From: Proteobacteria bacterium UBA4656
Lineage (GTDB): Bacteria > Pseudomonadota > Gammaproteobacteria > Xanthomonadales > Ahniellaceae
DNA: 30,580 nucleotides
Assembly (NCBI GenBank): GCA_002405525.1
Contig: DHLY01000009.1
Location: 1,386 to 31,965 of the forward strand
Direction of reading: 5' to 3'
The first letter of the stretch is position 1; each line of letters opens with the position of its first letter. Below the pieces are notes generated by a model. It did no database searches. It had not been told where the DNA came from and worked only from the letters and a program-made list of their open reading frames with translations. This document shows positions 21,263 to 27,763 of this stretch, piece after piece. Both the position numbers and the translations under genes were made by a program.

Positions 21263-22156
21263 TCATTCGTTGCGCAGCACGCCGCCGGGCAGGAACTGCC
21301 AGGTGCGCGTGATGTGCAGCACGTCGACGTCGTCGCGGGTCTGCGGCAGGGGGGCGAACGGCTCCGCCAGGCGCACGATGCGCTGCGCGCCCGCATCGAG
21401 CGCCGGGTGGCCGCTGGGCTGGATGACGTCGATCTGTTCGACCCGTCCGTCGCGGCGCACCGCCACGGTCATCACCAGGTCGCCGGCGATCCGGCCGTCG
21501 CGCGCTTCCTCCGGGTAGTTGAGATTGCCGATGCGCTCGACCCGCGCCACCCAGGCGCGCATGTAGGCGGCGAACTCGTACTCCCGGGTATTGGCCGATA
21601 TGAACTTGCGCTTGGGGCGCTTGGCGTAGGCCTCGGACTGGCGTTCGATCTCGGTCGCCAGGCGCGCCATCTCGAGGCTGCGTTCGATCAGTTCGCGGCC
21701 GCTGGGCAAGTCGTTGGCCGGCACTTCCGCCCGCTGCGGCTGCGTTCGCCGCACCGCCAGCGGCGAGCGCGCGTCGGTGGCGAGCACCGCCGCCGGCTCG
21801 CGCGGCTGCGGACGCGGCGCCGACGCGCGCAGTTCCACCGGGGCAAGTCCGGGATCGGGCTTCGGCACCGGGCTCGACAGCGGCTGTCGCGGGCGTTTGC
21901 TGTGGTCGTGTTCGCCGCCGCCGCGCTGGGCGGCATTGGCAAGGAAGTCGGTTTTCTCGGGCTGCTCGACGCTGCGCGACTGGACCAGGATCACGTCCAG
22001 GCTCGGCAGGCTGGCGGCCGGCTCCTCGTAGGCGAAACCCACCCCGAGTACCAGCACCGCGTGCAGCACGATCGAGAACAGGAAAGTGACCCGGACCCGC
22101 TCGCGCGGGCCGATCTGCGGCGTCCCGGTCGCCGGTCCGGCGTGCGGGCGGCTCAC
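21263..22156 (-). CDS. tonB: TonB family energy transducer (TonB3-like)
   Basis: A 297-residue TonB-type protein that would span the periplasm and pass proton-motive energy to an outer-membrane partner. One membrane helix is at about residues 22–42 (VTFLFSIVLHAVLVLGVGF), then a Pro-containing segment and a helical part (RELIERSLEMARLATEIER), and the C-terminal TonB fold (AYMRAWVARVERIGNLNYP, DLVMTVAVRRDGRVEQIDV, PSGHPALDAGAQRIVRLAEPF). ExbB and ExbD are not adjacent. The GTG start overlaps the gshB stop (GTGA). In Pseudomonas the gene in this place, tonB3, is reported to affect twitching, which fits the pil–chp genes just beyond gshB. Confidence 0.9.
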   Translation of the reverse strand: MSRPHAGPATGTPQIGPRERVRVTFLFSIVLHAVLVLGVGFAYEEPAASLPSLDVILVQSRSVEQPEKTDFLANAAQRGGGEHDHSKRPRQPLSSPVPKPDPGLAPVELRASAPRPQPREPAAVLATDARSPLAVRRTQPQRAEVPANDLPSGRELIERSLEMARLATEIERQSEAYAKRPKRKFISANTREYEFAAYMRAWVARVERIGNLNYPEEARDGRIAGDLVMTVAVRRDGRVEQIDVIQPSGHPALDAGAQRIVRLAEPFAPLPQTRDDVDVLHITRTWQFLPGGVLRNE

Positions 22157-23112
22157 CGTGCGCCCTCCGCGCGCAGGGCTTCGAGGCGGTCGAACAGCAG
22201 ACTGGCGATGCTGATCCCGAACCAGGCGTCCAGTTCGCGGATGCCGGTGGGACTGGTGACATTGATCTCGGTCAGGTAATCGCCGATCACGTCGAGGCCG
22301 ACGAACCACAGGCCGCGACGGCGCAGTTCGGGCGCCACTTGTTCGCAGATCCAGCGGTCGCGGTCGGACAGCGGTTGGCCTATCGCCTTGCCGCCGCGCG
22401 CCATGTTGCCGCGGAAGTCGGTGCCTTGCGGGACGCGCGCCAGCGCGTACGGGACCGGTTCGCCGTCGATCAGGAGGATGCGCTTGTCGCCCAGCGTGGC
22501 CTCCGGAACGAAGCGCTGCGCCATCGCCAGCTCCCGGCCCTCGTGGGTCAGGGTCTCCAGGATCACGTTCAGGTTGGGGTCCCCGGCGCGGGTCTTGAAG
22601 ATGCCCCGGCCGCCCATGCCGTCGAGTGGCTTGACGACCGCGTCGCCGACCTCCTGGACGAACGCGCGCAGGGCGGCGGGGTCGCGCGCCACCAGGGTCG
22701 GCGGCGAGCACTGCGGGAACCACTGGGCATAGAGCTTTTCGTTGGCGTCGCGCAGCGACTGCGGGCGGTTGACCACCAGGCACCCCTGCTGCGCCGCCAG
22801 GTCGAGGACCAGGGTGTCGTGCAGGAAGGCTGCATCGAAGGGGGGGTCCTTGCGCGCCAGCAGCAGGTCGAAACGGCCCAGCGGATGCCAGTCGGGCTCC
22901 CCGAGGCTGAACCAGGACCCGGGATCCTCGCGTACCCGCAGCGGCACACAGCGGCCGATCGCGCGGCCGTCACGCACCGCCAGATCGCCCTGGCCCAGCA
23001 AATGCAGGCGATGTCCACGCCGCTGCGCCTCCAGCAGCATGGCGAAGGTCGAGTCCTTCTTGATCCGGATCGCACCGATGGGATCCATCAGCACGCCGAC
23101 GTCGAGCGGCAT
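22153..23112 (-). CDS. gshB: Glutathione synthase
   Basis: GshB is the ATP-grasp ligase adding glycine to gamma-glutamylcysteine. The protein is 319 residues (family about 315–320), starting MPLDVGVLMDPIGAIRIKKDSTFAML in two recognisable blocks. ATP-grasp parts are visible: VVKPLDGMGGRGIF (glycine-rich loop), RILLIDGEPV, ARVPQGTDFRGNMARGG and FVGLDVIGDYLTEINVTSPTG, the metal and phosphate site. An in-frame ATG 42 bases upstream would add MRTGRPAPGRGKL, which is outside the family pattern, so I use the inner start. First gene of the six-gene minus-strand run. Confidence 0.97.
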   Translation of the reverse strand: MPLDVGVLMDPIGAIRIKKDSTFAMLLEAQRRGHRLHLLGQGDLAVRDGRAIGRCVPLRVREDPGSWFSLGEPDWHPLGRFDLLLARKDPPFDAAFLHDTLVLDLAAQQGCLVVNRPQSLRDANEKLYAQWFPQCSPPTLVARDPAALRAFVQEVGDAVVKPLDGMGGRGIFKTRAGDPNLNVILETLTHEGRELAMAQRFVPEATLGDKRILLIDGEPVPYALARVPQGTDFRGNMARGGKAIGQPLSDRDRWICEQVAPELRRRGLWFVGLDVIGDYLTEINVTSPTGIRELDAWFGISIASLLFDRLEALRAEGAR

Positions 23113-23187
23113 CGGAAGCTTCCCGCGCCCCGGTGCGGGGCGACCTGTGCGCATCCTATCCCAGCCGGACAGCGCGCGCCGACGACG

Positions 23188-23205
23188 GGAAAACCAATTT
23201 TTTCC
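23188..23205. promoter_or_regulatory. AT-rich inverted repeat in the gshB–pilG gap
   Basis: GGAAAA (23188–23193) and TTTTCC (23200–23205) flank CCAATT, a 6-bp perfect inverted repeat in an AT-rich patch unlike its surroundings. It lies about 20 bp upstream of the TTGACA element, where an operator or UP-like element could act on pilG. No known regulator site was matched. The rest of the 250-bp gap shows no small gene. Confidence 0.3.
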
Positions 23206-23224
23206 AGTAGGTTGCGGGATTTAC

Positions 23225-23253
23225 TTGACATGGTTTCGGACCTTGGCTAAACA
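23225..23253 (+). promoter_or_regulatory. Candidate sigma-70 promoter for the pil–chp operon
   Basis: A consensus -35 TTGACA at 23225–23230 is followed after 17 bp by TAAACA (23248–23253), a weak -10 with three consensus matches. It would give a leader of about 100 nt before pilG. A second hexamer CATAAT at 23309–23314, closer to pilG, lacks a -35. Either could serve. Confidence 0.4.
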
Positions 23254-23362
23254 GCCGGTGGGGTCCGGGAGGCCGGGGACTCGCGACCCCTCCGGTGCGG
23301 CTTCGCGCCATAATCATCTTTCGAATGGGGCCGACATCCGGGTGATCACGATCGTGGAAGCG

Positions 23363-23758
23363 ATGCACAAGGAATCCAGCCTGACCGGCCTCAAGGTGAT
23401 GGTCATCGACGACTCGAAGACCATCCGGCGCACGGCCGAAACCCTGCTCAAGAAGGAGGGTTGCGACGTGGTCACCGCCACCGACGGTTTCGAGGCGCTT
23501 GCCAAGATCACCGACCAGCAGCCGCAAATCATCTTCGTCGACATCATGATGCCGCGCCTGGACGGCTACCAGACCTGCGCGCTGATCAAGAACAACCAGA
23601 TTTTCAAGGCCACCCCGGTGATCATGCTTTCCTCCAAGGACGGCATCTTCGACAAGGCCAAGGGGCGGATCGTCGGTGCCGAGCAGTACCTCACCAAGCC
23701 GTTCACGCGCGAGGAACTGCTGGGCGCGATCCGCAGGCACGTCGAATCCCGTGCATGA
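23363..23758 (+). CDS. pilG: Twitching motility response regulator PilG
   Basis: PilG is a single-domain CheY-like regulator of the Pil-Chp pathway; phosphorylated by ChpA, it promotes pilus extension and, in Pseudomonas, cAMP signalling. The 131-residue receiver has the acidic pocket Asp16–Asp17 (MVIDDSKT), phospho-acceptor Asp60 in FVDIMMPRLDGYQTC and Lys112 in YLTKPF. The block DSKTIRRTAETLLKK is almost identical to P. aeruginosa PilG. The start is uncertain: the ATG used has a purine stretch (GGAAG) only two bases before it, and an in-frame GTG at 23342 would add seven residues. First gene of the plus-strand chemosensory operon. Confidence 0.95.
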   Translation: MHKESSLTGLKVMVIDDSKTIRRTAETLLKKEGCDVVTATDGFEALAKITDQQPQIIFVDIMMPRLDGYQTCALIKNNQIFKATPVIMLSSKDGIFDKAKGRIVGAEQYLTKPFTREELLGAIRRHVESRA

Positions 23759-23789
23759 CCGCCGGGCGGCCGCAGGGGAGTCGGTTCCG

Positions 23790-24155
23790 ATGGCGCACAT
23801 CCTGATCGTCGACGACTCGCCGACGGACGCGAAGGTGCTCTCGGGCATGATCGAGCGTGCCGGTCACCGGGTGAGCACCGCGGCGAGCGCGGAGGCGGGC
23901 ATCAGCCTGGCCCGGTCGCAACGCCCCGACCTCATCATCATGGACGTCATCATGCCCGGCATCAACGGTTTCCAGGCCACGCGCAGCCTGTCGCGCGACC
24001 CCGACACGTCGTCGATCCCGGTCATCATCGTCACTACCAAGGGCATGGACACCGATCGCACCTGGGGACTGCGCCAGGGCGCCAAGGACTTCATCGTCAA
24101 GCCGGTCCACGAGAAGGACCTCATCGATCGCATCCACACCCTGCTGCCCAATTGA
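23790..24155 (+). CDS. pilH: Twitching motility response regulator PilH
   Basis: PilH is the second CheY-like protein of the pathway, thought to favour pilus retraction or to drain phosphate from ChpA. The 121-residue receiver has Asp8–Asp9 (LIVDDSPTD), acceptor Asp52 in IMDVIMPGINGFQATR and Lys104 in FIVKPVHEKDL. A strong ribosome site, AGGGGAG at 23774–23780, precedes the ATG by nine bases, so an upstream in-frame extension is not needed. It comes 31 bp after pilG and ends two bases before the pilI ATG. Confidence 0.95.
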   Translation: MAHILIVDDSPTDAKVLSGMIERAGHRVSTAASAEAGISLARSQRPDLIIMDVIMPGINGFQATRSLSRDPDTSSIPVIIVTTKGMDTDRTWGLRQGAKDFIVKPVHEKDLIDRIHTLLPN

Positions 24156-24157
24156 GC

Positions 24158-24703
24158 ATGACCGAAGCCGCCGCCAGCACGCCGTTCGAGATCCTGCTCA
24201 GCTACGAGCGGGCGGCGCAGGCGCATGTGGCCGGTGCGGCCGAGGCCGCGGAAGCCCCCGGGCTGTGGCGAGGTATCGGATTCCGGATCGGCGAGCGCCA
24301 TCTGGTCAGCGCGATTGCCGAGGTTTCCGAAATCCTGAACATGCCTCAGTTGACCGCGATCCCCGGGACCAAGCCGTGGCTGCTGGGGGTGGCTAACGTG
24401 CGCGGCAACCTGGTCGCCGTGGTCGATCTGCGCGGGTTCATGGAGGGCTCCCGGACTCCGATCGGCGATCGCTCGCGCGTGCTGGTCGCGCGCCAGCCCG
24501 GCGGCGCGGTGGGTCTGCTGGTCGACGAGGTGCTCGGCCAGCGCAGTTTCACCGATGAGAACACAGCTCTCGTCGAAACCGTGGCGGAGGACCGCTACGG
24601 CCGCTTCGTGACCCGGCGGTACGATCTTGACGGCGCCGCATGGGGGGTTTTCAGCATGGCCGCGCTGGTCAAGACGCCGGAGTTCAGCCAGGCCGCGGCG
24701 TAG
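24158..24703 (+). CDS. pilI: CheW-like coupling protein PilI
   Basis: PilI links the PilJ receptor to the kinase ChpA. The 181-residue protein is mostly a CheW domain: FRIGERHLVSAIAEVSEIL, a central GVANVRGNLVAVVDLRGFM (the typical VRG–DLR pattern) and GLLVDEVLGQRSF. The first 40 residues (FEILLSYERAAQAHVAG) are a helical extension seen in PilI proteins. I use the ATG at 24158; a TTG two codons earlier overlaps the pilH stop. No residues expected for coupling appear lost. Confidence 0.93.
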   Translation: MTEAAASTPFEILLSYERAAQAHVAGAAEAAEAPGLWRGIGFRIGERHLVSAIAEVSEILNMPQLTAIPGTKPWLLGVANVRGNLVAVVDLRGFMEGSRTPIGDRSRVLVARQPGGAVGLLVDEVLGQRSFTDENTALVETVAEDRYGRFVTRRYDLDGAAWGVFSMAALVKTPEFSQAAA

Positions 24704-24751
24704 ACGCATCCGCGCCGCGCACCGCGGCAGCCAATCGGGGATAGGTGATTC

Positions 24752-26785
24752 ATGAGTACGACGACGGATTCCATCCGAGCCGCCACCGGCCTGCGCAACT
24801 GGGCGGGGCTCGCGGTCGTGTCCCTGCTGCTGCTCCTGGCCAACGTGCTGTGGGGCAACCGGATCAACGACCAGGAGCGCAAGGCGACCGGCCTGGCCAG
24901 CGACGTGCAGGTGCGGTCGCAGCAGATCGCGACCTTCGCACAGTCGGCGGCCGGTGGCGAGGTCGACGCGTTCGACGAACTGAAGGCCACGCGCGACGCG
25001 ATCGAGAACAGCATCCTCGCCCTCAAGGGCGGCGATCCGGGAGCCGGGATGCCCGGCTACGCCGACGCCGCGCTGGTCGGCCAGCAGGTCGAGGAACTGG
25101 CCGACGATTGGGCGCCGATCCGTACCGCTGCCGACACCATCCTCGGCCGCCAGGCGCTGGTGCTGGAGATGACCGAGACCGCGGAAGACTTCAATTCCCG
25201 CATTCCGCAGCTGACCCAGCGGATGGAGGAAATTGTCCGTGCGCTGACCGACAGCAATGCCCCGGCGGGGCAGATCTACATGGCGACCCGCCAGATGCTG
25301 CTCGCCGACCGCATGCTGCGCCGCGTGTCCGACATCCTGCGCGGCGGCGACCTCGCGGTCACCGCGGCCGACCAGTTCGGTCGCGATGCGCAGATGTACG
25401 GCCGCGTGCTGGACGGGCTGCTCAACGGCAACTTCGACATGAACATCCGCGCGCTGACCGACCCGCAGGCGCGCGCGGTGCTGGACGAGGTGGTGGGCAT
25501 CTTCGGCGAGGTGGGCGCCGACGTGGACAAGATCCAGGGCGCTTCGACCGAGTTGTTCGAGGTCACCGAGGCGGCCGACAGCGTGGTGATCGACTCGCAG
25601 GCCCTGCTCGAGCAGGGCAAGACGGTGGCCGCCGCCCTCGCCCAGTTGCCGAGCCAGCGCCACCACCTGCCCGGAGGCAACTGGCTGAGCATCGCCCTCG
25701 GCGCTGCCGCAGCCGTTTTCCTGTTCTTCTCCCTGGCGTCGTATCAGGCCGCGCAGCGTCGCCAGATGCAGGCCACCACCGACCTCAACCAGCGCAATCA
25801 GGAGGCGATCCTGCGCCTGCTGGACGAGATGGGCAGCCTCGCCGAGGGCGACCTGACGGTGAAGGCGACCGTCACCGAAGACATCACCGGCGCGATCGCG
25901 GACTCGATCAATTTCGCGGTCGAGGCATTGCGCTCGCTGGTGACCACGATCAACGAGACGGCGGTCCAGGTGGCCGCCGCCGCGCAGGAAACGCAGGCCA
26001 CGGCGATGCACCTCGCCGAGGCCGCCGAGCACCAGGCGCAGCAGATCACCTCCGCTTCGGCGGCGATCAACGAGATCGCGGTGTCGATCGACGAGGTGTC
26101 GAAGAACTCGGCCGAATCGGCGGACGTCGCGCAGCGTTCGGTGGCGATCGCATCCAAGGGCGCCGCGGTGGTGCGTCAGACCATCCAGGGCATGGACTCG
26201 ATCCGTGACCAGATCCAGGAGACCTCGAAGCGAATCAAGCGCCTCGGCGAGTCGTCGCAGGAGATCGGGTCGATCGTCGAGCTGATCAACGACATCGCCG
26301 AACAGACCAACATCCTCGCGCTCAACGCCGCCATCCAGGCGGCTTCGGCCGGCGAGGCGGGTCGCGGCTTCGCAGTGGTCGCGGACGAAGTGCAGCGCCT
26401 CGCCGAGCGTGCCTCCGGCGCCACGCGGCGCATCGAAACCCTGGTGCAGACGATTCAGTCCGACACCAACGAAGCGGTCAGTTCGATGGAACAGACCACC
26501 GCCGAGGTGGTGGCGGGCGCGCGCCTGGCCGAGGATGCCGGCCTCGCCCTGGGCGAGATCGAGAAGGTGTCGTCCGACCTCGCGGACCTCATCCAGAACA
26601 TCTCCGAGGCCGCGCGCCAGCAGTCGGCGGCGGCGACCAACATCTCGGCCACCATGAACGTGATTCAGGAGATCACCGCCCAGACCTCGGTTGGCGCGAG
26701 CCAGACCGCCGAGTCGATCGGAAACCTCGCCCAGCTCGCCGCCGACCTGCGCCGCTCGGTCGCCGACTTCAAGCTGCCGGGTTGA
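24752..26785 (+). CDS. pilJ: Type IV pilus methyl-accepting chemotaxis receptor PilJ
   Basis: PilJ is the membrane receptor of the Pil-Chp system; in Pseudomonas it senses surface contact or pilin. The 677-residue protein has membrane helix 1 at about residues 16–36 ([17 protein letters not shown]), a periplasmic part of about 270 residues in two related helical halves, membrane helix 2 at about 311–330 ([17 protein letters not shown]), a HAMP-like stretch ([15 protein letters not shown]) and a cytoplasmic coiled coil. The conserved signalling tip is around residue 516: [20 protein letters not shown], then [15 protein letters not shown]. Length fits the family (about 680). The stop overlaps the next gene by one base. 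Confidence 0.96.
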   Translation: MSTTTDSIRAATGLRNWAGLAVVSLLLLLANVLWGNRINDQERKATGLASDVQVRSQQIATFAQSAAGGEVDAFDELKATRDAIENSILALKGGDPGAGMPGYADAALVGQQVEELADDWAPIRTAADTILGRQALVLEMTETAEDFNSRIPQLTQRMEEIVRALTDSNAPAGQIYMATRQMLLADRMLRRVSDILRGGDLAVTAADQFGRDAQMYGRVLDGLLNGNFDMNIRALTDPQARAVLDEVVGIFGEVGADVDKIQGASTELFEVTEAADSVVIDSQALLEQGKTVAAALAQLPSQRHHLPGGNWLSIALGAAAAVFLFFSLASYQAAQRRQMQATTDLNQRNQEAILRLLDEMGSLAEGDLTVKATVTEDITGAIADSINFAVEALRSLVTTINETAVQVAAAAQETQATAMHLAEAAEHQAQQITSASAAINEIAVSIDEVSKNSAESADVAQRSVAIASKGAAVVRQTIQGMDSIRDQIQETSKRIKRLGESSQEIGSIVELINDIAEQTNILALNAAIQAASAGEAGRGFAVVADEVQRLAERASGATRRIETLVQTIQSDTNEAVSSMEQTTAEVVAGARLAEDAGLALGEIEKVSSDLADLIQNISEAARQQSAAATNISATMNVIQEITAQTSVGASQTAESIGNLAQLAADLRRSVADFKLPG

Positions 26786-27732
26786 TGGCGGACGGGACCG
26801 GGAGCGCGCGGGACATGCGCGAGACACCTTCCACGCGGACGCAGCCGGCCCCGGCGCCGTCGATGGACGACGCCACGTTCGCGCGCTGGGTCGATCTGCT
26901 CGAGCGTCGCACCGGCGTGGTAGTGCCGCCCGGTCGCAAGGGCTTCCTCGTCGCCGCATTGCGCAGCCGCATGCGCGAGGGCGGGAAGTTGAACTACGAG
27001 GCCTACCTGGAAGAGGTGCTTGATGGTCCGCGGGGGGCCGTCGAATGGACCATGCTGGTGGACCGCCTGACCGTCCATCAGACGCATTTCTTCCGCCATC
27101 CGCCCTCGCTCGACCTGGTCGCGCGCGACTGGCTGCCGGGTTACCGTGCCGCCCAGCCCGACGCGCCGATCCACGCCTGGAGCGTGGGCTGTGCCACCGG
27201 CGAGGAGGCGTTCACGCTGGCGATGGTGCTCGATCGCGCAATGGCTGTCGGTGGCAGGGGCTACTACGGCGTCACCGCTACCGACATCAGCGCCGCGGCG
27301 CTTGCGGTGGGGCGCGGGGCGACCTACCCGGTGGCCAAGCTCGAGGAGATCCCTCCCGACTACCGCACCGAGTACTGCGCCCCGGCCGGCGGGGCATTCG
27401 CCGCCGACGGCGCTCCGGGCGCCCCGCGCGGCTTCGCGGAGGCCGACTCGTTCGTCGTCACCGAGGCCCTGCGCAAGCGCGTCGGTTTCGTGCAGTTCAA
27501 CCTCCTCGACGCCGAGCGCGCGCCGCTGAAGCGGCTGGACCTCATCTACTGCCAGAACGTGCTCATCTATTTCGCGCGCGAACGACGCGCGGAGCTGCTG
27601 CGCGCGCTCGCCGGCCTGTTGCGGCCCGGTGGCCTGCTGGTGCTCGGCGCCGGCGAGGTGATCGGTTTCAGTCATCCCCAGTTCACCCGCCTCGGAGGCC
27701 CGCAGACGCTGGCCTTCAGGCGCAATCCGTGA
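26785..27732 (+). CDS. pilK: CheR-type protein-glutamate methyltransferase (PilK)
   Basis: A 315-residue SAM-dependent methyltransferase expected to methylate glutamates of PilJ. The N-terminal helical domain is at about 30–105 (VDLLERRTGVVVPPGRKGFL, LTVHQTHFFRHPPSLD, the typical T–F–R block), then the SAM site GCATGEEAFTLAMVL from residue 135, TATDISAAALA, and the late CheR motif QNVLIYF. The first 25 residues are low in complexity, and an inner ATG (MRETPST) is possible. It overlaps the pilJ stop (TGATG). No cheB-like methylesterase is visible before chpA; it would be expected after chpA, outside the window. Confidence 0.92.
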   Translation: MADGTGSARDMRETPSTRTQPAPAPSMDDATFARWVDLLERRTGVVVPPGRKGFLVAALRSRMREGGKLNYEAYLEEVLDGPRGAVEWTMLVDRLTVHQTHFFRHPPSLDLVARDWLPGYRAAQPDAPIHAWSVGCATGEEAFTLAMVLDRAMAVGGRGYYGVTATDISAAALAVGRGATYPVAKLEEIPPDYRTEYCAPAGGAFAADGAPGAPRGFAEADSFVVTEALRKRVGFVQFNLLDAERAPLKRLDLIYCQNVLIYFARERRAELLRALAGLLRPGGLLVLGAGEVIGFSHPQFTRLGGPQTLAFRRNP

Positions 27733-27763
27733 CCTGCGAAGGCAGCGGCCGACGGGCAAGACC

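Noticed and set aside
23864..26959. A 1031-codon open frame on the minus strand opposite pilH–pilJ
   Set aside because: It mirrors well-identified PilH, PilI and PilJ, has low-complexity Arg/Gly/His-rich composition and no domain; it is a GC-driven antisense shadow.
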